From Romanomermis culicivorax (taxonomy: Eukaryota; Nematoda; Enoplea; Mermithida; Mermithidae): a DNA stretch of 64,000 nt. Below are positions 9,507-20,254 of this stretch, piece by piece. Below the pieces are notes generated by a model. The model searched no databases and was not told the DNA's origin. It was given only the letters and a program-made list of their open reading frames with translations. The DNA lies in the NCBI GenBank assembly GCA_963922205.1, contig CAWUHX010000043.1, forward strand, positions 1 through 64,000, written 5' to 3'. The translations under genes and the position numbers were made by a program. How positions within the stretch are numbered: the stretch's first letter is position 1; each line of letters starts with the position of its first letter.

Positions 9507-12500
9507 ACTCCAGCAATCGAACTCATTAATCAAATTCACCAATCTGCATCAAATAAGCCACCCCAGAATGTACCTGAAAAACATACCCCTCACATCCTGA
9601 TTACACTTAACGGCAAATTAATCACAAAAGGCATGATTGACACTGGTGCAGTCTACTCACTCATTGATTCCCGAGTCCCGCAACTTTTACAATTAGACAT
9701 GAAACCCCCCCTAGTCCAAGCAAAAGCAGCAAATAATCTCCCGATTCACTTTGTAGGAACCACTTTTGTCACAGTGACAGCCCAAACAATCCAGGAAACG
9801 ATAATGGTGCATGTCCAAAAAGATTGCACAGCAGACATCCTTCTAGGCAAAAACTTTCTTAGTCGATTTTCGGAATATACTATCAACAATCAGAAATCTC
9901 AGGTCAAATTTGGCAATGTCATACTACCTTGTGACGGCCTAGAATACAGCCCACTTTCGACCCGTGGTGGAACTTATCTAGACGAGAAATTAGAATTGCC
10001 ACCCCGTACAGTAACCAAATTTACTGTCCCCTTGCCCAAATCGTACCTACAAGTTAAACAGCTCGAATTTACTCCGAAACCCAAGCAGAATCCCAAAGTC
10101 CATTTCGCAGCTTGTATCTCGGAAAATCAAAACAATCGCATACGCATATCCGTCCTGAACACACAAGAAACAGCCCAAATTCTTTATCCTGGAACATGCA
10201 TTGGTACAGTCTCATGTTACATCCCAAAACAAAATGCTCCCGCTAATCTAACCCCTTCAACGCAAAACCAACCCAACCGTTTTGATACATTCACATGGTT
10301 AAAAGAAAATGTTAATTTAACCTCCAGTGACCTCACAGAAACCGAGAAAATGCAACTCCTACGCCCCCTATCAAAGTATCCCACATTATATGCTAAATCC
10401 AAAATGGACGTAGGCAGAACCACCCTCGTTTCACATACAATTGACACCAATGGCTCCCAACCCATACGTAGACAACTTTATCGGACTTCCCCAAAAGAAA
10501 AGCAAATCATACAAGCAGAAGTTGAGCAACTAGCAGCAGCAGGTGTCATAAGCCAAAGCAATTCTCCATGGTGTACCAATACAGTTTTAGTCCCCAAAAA
10601 AGACGGAGGCCATCGTCTATGCATTGATTTTCGAGGCCGCAACAAAGTCACCAAAAAAGATACCTACCCCTTGCCCCGTATAGACGAAATTCTAGACACC
10701 CTACGTGGAATGAAATATTTTACGTCCCTTGACCAATCCAATGCATATTATTCAATTCCTATAGCACAAGCAGACAGAGAAAAAAACGGCCTTTAATTGT
10801 TCAGCCGGCCAGTATCAATTCAATTACCTCCCCTTTGGTCTTACCAATGCCCCAGCCACATTCCAAAGGTTAATGGATGTTATTCTTTCGGGTCTGCAAT
10901 GGAACACATGCCTTGTATATCTCGACGATGTTTTGGTATTCGCAGACTCCCATGCCCAAATGCTGGAACCTTTAGACACTATTCTTGCCCGATTCTCACA
11001 AGCAGGCCTTAAACTAAACATACAAAAATGCAAATTCTGCCAGCCCCAAGTCCAATACTTAGGCCACGTCATTTCTCAGCAAGGCATTTCACCAGATCCC
11101 CATAAGGTACAAGCCATTTAGGACATACCCACACCCAAAAGCTCAAAAGAAGTTAAGTCATTCCTTGGCCTACCCTCATATTATCGCAGATTCATTTAAA
11201 TTGCTCTCAAGTTTCTAGCCCACTCACATCGCTACTCAAAAAGAACTCAGAATTTTCCTGGGGCCCCCGAACAGCAAAACGCATTCACCAAGCTAAAAGA
11301 ATTACTCATTCATGCCCCAATACTGCAGCACCCCAATTTCACAAAACCGTTTATTCTGCAAACCGACGCCTCAAAACTCGGAATCGGCGCCATTCTCAGT
11401 CAGCTAGATAGTAAAGGTCAGGATCGCCCCATTGCTTTTGGGAGCCGCACATTGAAACCCGCAGAACGCAACTATCCGATCACTGAGTTGGAAACCCTTG
11501 CAGTAGTCGAATTTGTCAAGTATTTCCGCCCCTATCTTTTCCAGCAACACGTTATTGTACACACTGACCACACAGAAGTTCACGCAGTCCTACAAAAGGA
11601 AAACCCGTCCCCTCACATTGCCCGTTGGGGATTAGCCCTCTCTGGTATCCAGTTAGACATTCGACCCAAGAAAGGCACTGCTAACCGCAATGCAGATGCA
11701 GTTTCACAATTCCCCTCACAGACAGCAAAGCAATCCTTTGACATTGAGCAACTCGAAACCCACCCCCAAATATCCACTATCAATTCGATTTTGGAAGCTG
11801 AAGCAACTGAACAAGAAGAGCAACAGAAAAACTTTGCCAAACTCCAACGCACTGACCCAACTGTCAAAAGTATTTTAGCAAAAATCGCCCAAAAACACCC
11901 CCTTACTCTGATCAAATTCGCAGTGCATCAAAACATTCTCTTCCGTATAGTCGACAAACAGGCAAAACTATACATTCCCAAGTCGCAAGTCCAGCATCTC
12001 ATAGCCTCACATCATGACAGCAAGTTCACAGGGCATTTTGCGGCCCGGAAAACTTTACACTTGCTCAGACAGAAATATTTTTGGCCCCAAATGAGCCGTG
12101 ATATCAAACGGTACTGCAAAACTTGTCACCCATGCCAGACACAGAAAGCCCTCCGACACAAGGTGCATGCAAATTTGGTACCAATTCAGCACACAGAAAG
12201 CCCTCCGACACAAGGTGCATGCAAATTTGGTACCAATTCAGCCGATTGGCCCATTTGATAGAGTTGGTGTTGATTGCATGGGACCGTTACCCCTCACAGA
12301 AGACGGCAACCGATTCATTGTCGTTTTCATCGATTATTTCACAAAGTATGTAGAGGCATTCCCGACCCCTGACATCACTGCAGCCACTATTGCCAAGCTA
12401 TTCGTAACCAAAATTGTTTGCCGTCATGGGTCCCCAAAAATCATCCATTGTGATCGTGGCACCCATTTTGTATCCGATCTTTTCTCACGGATCACCAGTT

Positions 12501-13145
12501 TATGCAATACTCAGAAAATTCACACTACCCCATATCATCCCATTGCCAATGGGGAAGTTGAGCATTGCAACCAAACCTTAGCCACCCGTATCCGCATGTA
12601 CATCAATTTAAATCACACCGATTGGGATACTTATCTCCCATATGCTGTTTTTTCGATCAACATTCATAAAAATGATAGCACTTCGTATCCCCCATTTGAA
12701 CTACTCCACGGTAGGCAAGCTAATCTGCCGTCAGATGCAGCCTTAAACTTTTTCCCCACGTCCTACATGGTTGACCTAGACGATTACGCCCTCCGTGTAA
12801 AATCGCATTTTACAGAAGCACTCTCAACCGTGCAGAACAGTTTTACAAAAAGCCCAAGCCCACTATACCCGTCAGTATAACAAGGATGCTCAGAACATAC
12901 ATTACAAGGCAGGTGATCTTATTCTTTACAAAAATCATTCGTGTAAACAAGGGCTGACTCCCAAATTCCTCCCTCGCCAAAATGGGCCCTATACAGTTAC
13001 AAATTTCATGTACCCCAATGTTACACTTAAACACCCCCATAAGAATATTACATTTACGGTGCATGTCAACGAGACAACCCCTTTCTACCCTCGGAAAGCA
13101 ACTATCGAATCTACCCCCACCCCTCCTCAACCTCGAAAGCCTTGA
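9507..13145 (+). pseudogene. pol: Pol of element 1: protease, RT, RNase H, integrase, broken
   Basis: Enzymatic polyprotein. In frame directly after the Env stop: aspartic protease with IDTGA at about 9636-9650; reverse transcriptase with KKDGG and IDFRG motifs, then YLDD at 10918-10929; RNase H with ILQTDAS at about 11355; an integrase zinc-binding region with CX2C at about 12121-12138; an integrase core with catalytic Asp at 12272 and 12452 and Glu at 12560 (35 residues apart); and a GPYTV (GPY/F) motif at about 12985, typical of Ty3/Gypsy. Breaks: a frameshift at the A-run near 10783-10789, stops TAG 11119-11121 and TAA about 11198, a frameshift near 11260, a 52-bp tandem duplication at 12139-12242, and a frameshift near 12850. 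All catalytic motifs seen are intact, so the damage is recent or partly sequencing error in homopolymers. Confidence 0.92.
12139..12242 (+). repeat. 52-bp tandem duplication inside integrase
   Basis: The stretch starting ACACAGAAAGCCCTCCGAC occurs twice in a row with a period of 52 bases. Because 52 is not a multiple of three, it shifts the frame between the integrase zinc-binding domain and the catalytic core. Confidence 0.9.
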
Positions 13146-13163
13146 ACGAGGACGTTCAACTCC

Positions 13164-13176
13164 GGAAGGAGGGAAA
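13164..13176 (+). other. Polypurine tract
   Basis: GGAAGGAGGGAAA directly before the 3' LTR TG; the expected primer site for plus-strand DNA synthesis. Confidence 0.75.
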
Positions 13177-14067
13177 TGTAATGTACCTGCTAAAGCAGTA
13201 CTGTAAATATGTAGCATACTGTATGTAATAGACATTTATTAGATATTATTTTATTTTCACATTTTATCGTCTCAAGGATGTCTGGGATTCACACCCAAAC
13301 ATTCCTACAAAATTACTTGAAGTACTTTATTTTGATCCGTTCACACCCCGGTAGCCCAATTAAGATGCCCTAATTAATTTGCACAAACGGCAGCTGTTCC
13401 CCCAGAACCTACACTAAACTACACATTCCACAGCTACCGTAATCCCCCGTAAAAATCGTAAACAACACCTGCACACAGTAAAATATGTAGAAGCCCCCGC
13501 CGTACAGTAGTCTCAAGTGTAACGGTAGCGGCGGCCCCACAAAACATGTGTATACAGAGAAACCGATACAGGAGGCATGCACAGAAGTACAAAGGTGTGG
13601 CCAAGCCCACCGTAGAAAGCAAGCGAAGCACAGAAAGCATACAGTACCAGAAAAGCATTAGAGAGGCGTAATTAAGAAAGCATAAAAAGCGTGGCAGGAA
13701 ACGACGATTGGCGGAAGAAGATGGACAGAAGCTCGACCTCCCGCGACGCCCAGGGAGTGGCCAAAATCGCCGTATAAAAGAAGAAGCAAAGCGTGATTTG
13801 ATCATTCTTATTCTTGTGGTTTTACGTTTTTTTGACTTCCGCGCTCGCCCCGTCCTTTTTATACATTTGCAAGCGGCGGACTATCCGAAAGCAACTTAAA
13901 CCGAGGCCCCCTTTCGTATTATAAATCGAAACGCGTTTTATTGTTGATGTTCAAGCAACCGTCGATCATCCGTTGTTATTGTAACCTTACCGCCCGCGCC
14001 CCCATTGTTCCCGCCGTATCGACCGTTGGTTGAAAGTAAAGTACCTCACACAAATCTGGTCGTTACA
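13177..14067 (+). repeat. 3' LTR of element 1
   Basis: 891 bp, TGTAATGTACC to GGTCGTTACA, pairing with 4749-5637. Followed by the target duplication TGAT. Confidence 0.95.
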
Positions 14068-14173
14068 TGATCATTGTTATTCTTTGTTTGATTGAATACG
14101 TATTCAAAACGATTGATCATTCAAACAGAATTCGCTCGCGTTCTAGACAAATAAAAGTAGTATTAGAAGACTG

Positions 14174-14343
14174 GGCGCGAAGCGCCTCGAAAATTTTACT
14201 TTTTCAGTCCCCCAAGATGACTAAAAATCAAGAAAATTCAGTTTTAAAAAAGTCAAAAAAATTGTGCCAACTAACTTTTTGTGCATTCCAATTTTTTGTG
14301 CCAAAAACCATACTTTGGCATAAAAAGCGCTGGGATAAACATG
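14174..14343 (+). repeat. Repeat B with TTGTGCC module
   Basis: Hairpin GGCGCGAAGCGCC (14174-14186) followed by AAAATTTTACTTTTTCAGTCCC and then TTGTGCC modules. It parallels 15807-15990 closely. Member of the B family described in the findings. Confidence 0.65.
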
Positions 14344-15063
14344 AAAAACGTGTTTATAGATTTCATACCTACAGTAACTGGATATTGCAACATCGATTTG
14401 CTAAAAACCATTGCACTTTATTTTGTATAGCGTTGACGCTAAAACGCAGTACTCGCCTTATTCGACCAGGCATAATCATAACGTCATATACATCGAATGA
14501 GGTTTTCGCTAAGGAACTTCCTGAGTGTGATCGACATGTTTTAATGTTTTTGCATGTTTGAATCACGTGATCAATTAATTTACTGTTTTTTTCGTCCGGT
14601 CAATATCACGCTCCCATAGCATCGTCCCCTGCTCGGATCCTGTCAATAGCTGAAAAAATATTGACTGGATCCGGTCAATAGACACTGCCCGAAAAAAGCA
14701 CTATAATCATCATCCAGTGCAGCGTTTTTTTTGTGTACGGACATTTGTGCCAATTGGCACAAGAGGCCAAAAAAATTTGTGCCAATGGCACAAAAAATTT
14801 TTTCACTGGAGACATACTGAAAACTGCGGAAAAGTTTTAGGCCAAAAGTTTGATAAAAAGTTATTGTTCAACGCATTAACTTTTTGTAAAAATCGTGCTC
14901 AACCTATTTTTCAGCTAACCATGTCAGTGAGAAGAGGAAAAACTGTGCAACAAAATAGTTCACGAAATCCCAAAAAGAAATGGAATGCTGAGACAATTTA
15001 AATAGCTCTAGAATTGTACAGGAACTTCAAATTGATTCAATTTTCGACTACGAACGAATATCT
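14344..15063. other. No gene; palindromic TTGTGCC modules
   Basis: No coding region recognised. TGTGCCAATTGGCACA at about 14746-14761 is a perfect palindrome, also found at about 15894, and further TTGTGCCAATGGCACAA copies lie nearby. The rest is unassigned AT-rich sequence. Confidence 0.5.
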
Positions 15064-15310
15064 TTGTTATGTCATACCTGTACTTGGGGGGGTTGGGGGG
15101 GACCCCCCCCCAACTTGGCCAACCCTGTACCCAAAATCATCCCCCCAACCCCCCCCCCCCCCCCCCAGTTTGGAAAAAATTTAAAAAAATTTCAAAAAAA
15201 GTGTATGTTTTTTGGGAAAAATTTCGACTTTTTCCTACCCCCCCCCCCCCCAAAATTTCGGATTTTACCCCCCCCCCCCCCAACTGGTCGGAGGTCTTAC
15301 AGGTATGTGT
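15064..15310 (-). repeat. Repeat A, inverted copy
   Basis: C-runs alternating with blocks such as GTTTGGAAAAAATTT and GGGAAAAATTTCGACTTTT. Begins ATACCTGTACTTGGG and ends CAACTGGTCGGAGGTC, TTACAGGTATG, so it is the reverse complement of 16138-16334. Poly-Pro ORFs here are artefacts. Confidence 0.75.
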
Positions 15311-15613
15311 TATGTATATTTAACAACCATGTAAAGACTAGAGAAAATAAAGTCGAAAATCGTGTTAATTTTCGATCGAAACATTGTGTCATTATCAACG
15401 ATATAGATTTTTCTATTTGAATCAATCAAACACAAAAAGTAACAATTTCAGTTTTAAAACCGAATCTGACTGAATGAAGAGAGAATATTCAGAATTTCTT
15501 TTCACTCATCAGTCTTGACAGCCTATAAAGTTTGCTGCAACGATACTAATACACTGTTCAAAGAGAAATCGTTCGCGTTCGGGTCAAATATACGAATAGG
15601 AAATATTAGGAGT

Positions 15614-15780
15614 TTTTACAGATGGCGGTGGCCACGCCGAAATTGGCGGTGGCCACGCCGAAACATTTGGAAGAGCCTCAACAGCGCTGCGCCCCTCGGG
15701 CGCAGCTGCTGTACCCTAACCCTAAGCCTAAGGAGAATTTTAAAGGTAGGGTAAATTCGGCGACCACCGCCATCCGTAAT
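15614..15780. mobile_element. Short inverted-repeat element (MITE-like)
   Basis: Left end TTACAGATGGCGGTGGCC and right end CGACCACCGCCATCCGTAA are inverted repeats. Inside, GGCGGTGGCCACGCCGAAA is tandemly duplicated, followed by a CAGCGCTGCGCCCC/GGGCGCAGCTGCTG hairpin. The segment AGAGCCTCAACAGCGCTG to CCCTAAGCCTAAGGA recurs inverted at about 20510-20560 inside another foldback element. No target duplication identified. Confidence 0.6.
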
Positions 15781-15806
15781 TTACCCAAATATTATATTCA
15801 TTGATT

Positions 15807-16003
15807 CGGCGCGAAGCGCTGAAAATTTTTTGCATTTTCAGCCCTTAAAACGTCTAAAAATCAAGGAAATTCAATGTTTGACAGCCAAAAACTTTGTGCC
15901 AATTGGCACAAACGCTCAAAATTTTTTGTGCCATTCCAAATTTTTTTGTGCCAAAAACCACGTTTTGGCACAAAAAAAACACTGATCCAGTGTATTTTTT
16001 GCA
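15807..16003 (+). repeat. Repeat B with TTGTGCC module
   Basis: Core CGGCGCGAAGCGCTG at 15807-15821, then GAAAATTTTTTGCATTTTC, TTGTGCCAATTGGCACAA and TTTGTGCCAAAAACCA, the same order as at 14174-14343. Followed by GCATACCTGTAAATTACAGG. Confidence 0.65.
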
Positions 16004-16137
16004 TACCTGTAAATTACAGGCTGTAATCACCGTTTTTTTCCACATTTTCACTTATAATGTGGAAAAAAATCTGGAATGTGGAAAAAAATTTTGAGGTCTT
16101 TTCACAATTGTGGAAGAAAAATTTGGGGTTTTCATCA

Positions 16138-16334
16138 TACCTGTAAGACCTCCGACCAGTTGGGGGGGGGGGGGTAGAAAAAGTCTAAATTTTTCCCAAA
16201 ACAGGCCAAAACACATACACTTTTTTGCAAATTTTTTTAATTTTTTCCAAACTGGAGGGGGGTTGATGGGGGTTAAATGATTTTGTGTACAAGGTTGGCC
16301 AAGTTGGAGGGTCCCTCCCAAGTACAGGTAAGTA
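16138..16334 (+). repeat. Repeat A, complete copy
   Basis: Runs from ATACCTGTAAGACCTCCGAC through G-runs, TTTTTCCCAAAACAGGCC and GGTTGGCCAAGTTGG to CCAAGTACAGGTAAGTATG. Terminal CATACCTGTA / TACAGGTA form short inverted repeats. Confidence 0.75.
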
Positions 16335-16344
16335 TGATTTGGTT

Positions 16345-16475
16345 TTCATATTGAAAAGATGCATTTTGTGCATTTTAGAAGGTCCAAATCTCAAAATTTC
16401 CCGGCGCCTCGCGCCGGTTACAACTTTCATAATCATCATTATTTATTAAGTAGCTCAGGCGTGGCTTTTATCCTG
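16345..16475 (-). repeat. Repeat B, inverted copy
   Basis: Hairpin CCGGCGCCTCGCGCCGG at 16401-16417. Read on the minus strand it has the family order: CCTGAGCTA, AATAATGATGATTATG, hairpin, AAATTTTGAGATTTGGACC, TTCTAAAATGCAC. Closest match is 33590-33715. Confidence 0.7.
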
Positions 16476-16830
16476 TCTACCTTTATTTATCACTTGATTT
16501 ATAATAGTTTTCATCATCTCAAACGTATTATCGCATATTTTAATTGGTAATCTTCAATAATTTATCATGATATTTAAGGAAGATTCACATTTTTTCCTTT
16601 TGAGAAAGATCAAGTCTCTATGCTTTTTGATGCGATTATTTTTTTGCTAACGTAAAATCAATTCAAAAGCTTCATGGAAATATCTTTCGGAAATTTATAC
16701 TCTTCTTACTCATATATTTTCGACCAAGAGAGTTTACAAATCAATTACAGATTTTAAAATTTCTCAAATAAAATCCTTGAAATTACGACTTTTGAACACT
16801 AAATTGCTATATAATTCTTGAAATAAATGA

Positions 16831-17429
16831 GTACTTATCCAGTTTGATCCACCTAGTTCCTTGGCGTCAACCGCTGGCGGTTACAGTAAACAGCTGTCGA
16901 TTCCTGTTGAAGAGAAATATAAACCTACTGATCATATTCCCATTCGAGCATCCCCGATCCAAATAAACAGTCGACAAAGATCAGAGACACCCAGGAAGTG
17001 GAAACAGCGGCAAGAGCCGAAGCACCGAGGGCGCCCGCGCTGACCCATGGCCATGCGCGTTGTGAAAAGGATTTTTTCGGTTGATTCTACCTTTGGGATG
17101 AAACATCAACCCTACGGCTGCAAAATTCAGTCAATAATCACATGACATGCGTCACCAGGGAATTACTGTAGCTGATGTAGGCACTTACACTTGAGCACAA
17201 TGCTTAAATATAGACTGAAGACAGATTATGGGAGGAGATTCAACGGGACGGGCGCTACGCGCCCGCCTACGTGGCTCCGCGCTGCGCCCTTCGGGCGCAT
17301 TGCTACGCCCATAAGCCTAAGATTGTATAAGCAAGTTAATGCTTTTACTGATTCACACAGGATAGTTGCTCAATTAGTGTAGACGCCTACGGTTGACGCT
17401 GCGGCAGGTGGACCAAAGTGGATAAGTGC
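16831..17429. mobile_element. Inverted-repeat element, about 600 bp
   Basis: Left end GTACTTATCCAGTTTGATCC then ACC..GCGTCAACCG is repeated inverted at the right end (CGGTTGACGC .. GGTGGACCAAAGTGG, ATAAGTGC). Arms of about 45-60 bp. The interior is GC-rich with hairpins GGGCGCTACGCGCCC and GCGCCCTTCGGGCGC at about 17249-17303. No ORF of interest and no clear target duplication; non-autonomous DNA element likely. Confidence 0.6.
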
Positions 17430-17700
17430 CCGGAAAAATTACCATCTTTTATGGGCTTTCACTTGTCATCATAGACATAGAGGACTTGACCATCGATTTC
17501 TCATGCAATTCAAAGTCAATTATGCTCTTGGATAGTTTGCTAGAAAATTTATTCCACAATGCTTGTAGATTAGGCTTTAAAGTCGAGCTTTCCAATTTTT
17601 TCTTCAATTTTAATGTATTAACTTCCCTAAAAACACTGGAAGGCTTGAAAAAGCTCAAAAACAGTGCGATAAAGCGTCTGTGAGCATTTTCAAGCAAAGA
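17430..17700 (+). repeat. Repeat D, copy 1
   Basis: Contains GGACTTGACCATCGATTTCTC, TTGGATAGTTTGCTAGAAAA and TTCCACAATGCTTGTAGATTA in the same order as 28535-28745 (+) and 32945-33125 (-). Unclassified dispersed repeat without coding signal. Confidence 0.65.
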
Positions 17701-17795
17701 AACGAGGATTTTAAGACGAAAAAAAAATTTTCCACATGTGGAAAAAAAATTTGACCCCTTTCCACATTTGTGGGAAGAAGTTCGTGGAAAAAAAC

Positions 17796-17930
17796 AGTGC
17801 CTGTAATTGGGGGACCCCCCAGTTTCAAAAAAATTGCTAAAAAGTGTATTTTTTTTGAGGAAAATTTCGATTTTTTTCGACCCCCTCCCCCAAAATTTCG
17901 GATTTACCCCCCCCTCCAAGCACCGTTTTT
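17796..17930 (-). repeat. Repeat A, partial inverted copy
   Basis: GGGGGACCCCCC, AAAATTTCGATTTTTTTCGA, CCCCCAAAATTTCGGATTTA and C-runs follow the order of 15064-15310, but the ends are missing. Confidence 0.6.
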
Positions 17931-18277
17931 TTTATCCCAAAATATTTTCCACGTGAGAACCGGCTGGACCCAAATTTTTTCATCATTTTCCAAAAATTTT
18001 CCTCATTTTAAGAAACGTTTATAATGTGGCTACGGATGCTTTTTATGCATTTTAGGATCATACCCAAGCATTTTGTTGTCTTTGGAGTCAGAAACCTGCA
18101 AAATTGAGGAAAAAATTGAGAAAATTCTAGTTATTAGTCAATATGAGCTCATGAAGGATATATTGGCGTTCACAGGAGCGGGTGAAGCATGTTAACGATA
18201 GAGTTCTCAGAAATTTATCTGGTATTAACATTTCTGTGGTTCTGATTAGAATCATTTAATCTGACTTAGTTCTTGGT

Positions 18278-18455
18278 CCGGCGCGGAGCGCCGGAAAAAT
18301 TTTTGGATTTGCACTTTTTAAAACGCTGGAAAATGAACCTTCACAACGTTGAGAAATAAATTAAAACCAAACTGATAAGTGTTATTTGTTTCAAATTCCG
18401 GCGCTAAGCGCCGGAAAAATTTCCGGGTTTTTATATTCTAAAACGCCCATTGTAA
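18278..18455 (+). repeat. Two repeat B cores in tandem
   Basis: CCGGCGCGGAGCGCCGG (18278-18294) and CCGGCGCTAAGCGCCGG (18398-18414), each followed by AAAAATTT.. and AAAACGC. The stems are identical and the three-base loops differ. The second copy abuts a LINE tail. Confidence 0.7.
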
Positions 18456-19072
18456 TTATGTGGTTAAAAAAGCATCTAGGGTGAAAAATTTGATTTTAAA
18501 ATGTTTTCACTCTAAATTCAACGAATTAAAAATCAGGGCTTTCAAATCCTATGTTCTCCCTATTCTGGAATATGGTTCACCACTCAGGAATCCTTGTCTG
18601 GTTGGGGATATTAAATTGGTAGAGAAAGTTCAACAAAGGTTTACAAAAAGACTTTTTAGATATAAATATTTAAGCTATAAGGAGCGCCTCAACAAATCTG
18701 GCCTTGATGACATTGCATTTAGACATACTTGTATCGACTTATCTTACATCTTCTTAATTTTGAAATTTAAAGTTATTCCACCCGACTTATTTTTCACTTT
18801 GAGTCCGTTATCGCGCATCTAACTTATTTAAATTGTATAAATCGAAATAAAACTCTAATGCTTCAAAACATGATTTTTGCTCGCGAAATATTGATGTTTG
18901 GAATTCCCTACCCAATGATATCATTCATTCGTCGAACAATATGCCCTGTTTTTGGTCTAAATTGAGTCATTTTTTAAGCTCAATTCGCACGTGCTTTTGT
19001 CACGTTCATGAGCTTTTCTGTATTAGTCGTATTTACTCTTGTATTTATTCGCACTTAATAAATTTCTTTCTT
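18456..19072 (+). pseudogene. CR1-like LINE ORF2 C terminus, 5'-truncated
   Basis: Frame 18460-18822 reads as the conserved region after the reverse transcriptase of CR1/Jockey-type LINEs: a KASRVKNLILKCFHSK segment, FKSYVLPILEYGSP, VEKVQQRFTKRLF and YLSYKERLNKSGL. After the stop, another frame around 18865-19070 continues with a NIDVWNSLPNDI-type segment, the usual end of such proteins. AATAAA lies at 19057-19062. The start is fused to repeat B, as expected for incomplete reverse transcription. At least one frameshift separates the two coding parts. Confidence 0.8.
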
Positions 19073-19319
19073 TCAAAATAAATCTCTCCAACAGATATTC
19101 ATAAACAGAAGTTCTAAAATCGCAGTCTGGAATGATGTCTTGGATTTCCATCTTCAATAAACGCAAAAGTTCAGGTTGCAGGCGTTTAAAAAATTCCAAG
19201 CATCGTGAGAAAAAATTAGAGAATTGATGAAAAATCTCAATTTTGGACGACATAATTGATTGCTAACGATTAGAAAATGAAACGAGCTAACTTGATTGAT
19301 AGAAACTGTTATGCATTAA

Positions 19320-19470
19320 TTAGTTAGTCGAAATAGATATGCTAACGGCTGCGCCTGATACAAAATAGTCAAGATTGTAATCATGACCGGCGCCAAGCGC
19401 CGGAAAATTTTGAGTTTTGACCCTTTTAAGTCCATCAAAACGCATCTTTTCGATTTTTAATTCCCCAAAA
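19320..19470 (+). repeat. Repeat B copy
   Basis: GCTGCGCCTGATAC, AAGATTGTAATCATGA, hairpin CCGGCGCCAAGCGCCGG (19386-19402), AAAATTTTGAGTTTTGACCC and CATCAAAACGCATC: a well preserved copy showing the upstream part of the family. Confidence 0.7.
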
Positions 19471-20254
19471 ACTTTTCCACAATGAGAACCATACCCAAAA
19501 TTTTTTTCCTTCAAAGACCCCATTTGAGGAAAAAACGGTGCTCCCAACTGCTCGGACCTCTTACAGGTATGATTTTTTGTGCACTGATATTTGCATTGCA
19601 TACAACCTGTAGTCAGTCACAGCTTTTTTTCCACATTTGCACTATAATGTGAAAAAAATCTGGAATGTGGAAAGAATTTTTGACATCTTTACACAGATGT
19701 AGAACAAAAATTTGGTTGCTTGTCCGTTTTTTTAATTTTAGTTCAAGCAGTGTTTTTTTGCTCAAAACTATTTGCCCTATTTGAGGAAAAACCCCAAAAA
19801 ATTTTTTCTCATGATGAAAAACCAATTCTTTAATTTCCTTGCTTAAAAATCGCTCAAAATCATTTCTCATGTGTCTGTTGAACGTTTCTCATTAACTTGC
19901 AACTTATTCCGCCAAAAAACCGACATTGTTTTGCAAAAAAACTCGCGCTATGACTTGCTTGTAGATAAAAGTGAGTTTACATGAGCAGGAGAATAATTCA
20001 ACAGCATAACCTTTATCTTTATATTACTTTGACGACATAAAACAACCTAATTTTGACATAACATAAATACAAAAAGACATAACAGAAATAAAAGATATAA
20101 AATCAAAAACAGTAAACTTTGATAAAAAGATAACAATGAAAAATAGAATTTTAAAACTGATTCTGAACAGCTGACAATCTGACATAGAGGTATGAACTTA
20201 ACCACAGGGCTTTTTTCTGCAAAGATCAGGTTCCAATGTGTAACTTGGAGTAAT
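19471..20254. other. No gene; fragment of repeat A end
   Basis: At about 19540-19575 CAACTGCTCGGACCTCTTAC, AGGTATG resembles one end of repeat A. The remainder (AT-rich, with AATGTGGAAA words shared with about 16060 and 17725) holds no recognisable gene. Confidence 0.4.

Larger units (their letters stand above)
4749..14067 (+). mobile_element. LTR retroelement 1, order gag-env-pol
   Basis: Complete 9.3-kb LTR element with the 4-bp target duplication TGAT at 4745-4748 and 14068-14071. Order: LTR, short leader, Gag capsid and zinc knuckles, proline-rich spacer, envelope-like glycoprotein, protease, reverse transcriptase, RNase H, integrase with a GPY/F-type C terminus, polypurine tract, LTR. 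Protease DTGA, RT YLDD and integrase D-D-X35-E are visible and place the pol in the Ty3/Gypsy (Metaviridae) class. The glycoprotein lies between gag and pol, which is not the retroviral or errantivirus order. From about 6582 to 10796 the zinc knuckles, spacer, glycoprotein and pol share one reading frame, interrupted only by stops. Gag and pol are damaged, so this copy is probably not autonomous. A homologous element with the same order is at 46827-55912 on the other strand. Confidence 0.93.

Noticed and set aside
15064..15420. Proline-rich protein ORFs
   Set aside because: Produced by C-runs in repeat A in two overlapping frames; no coding signal outside homopolymers.
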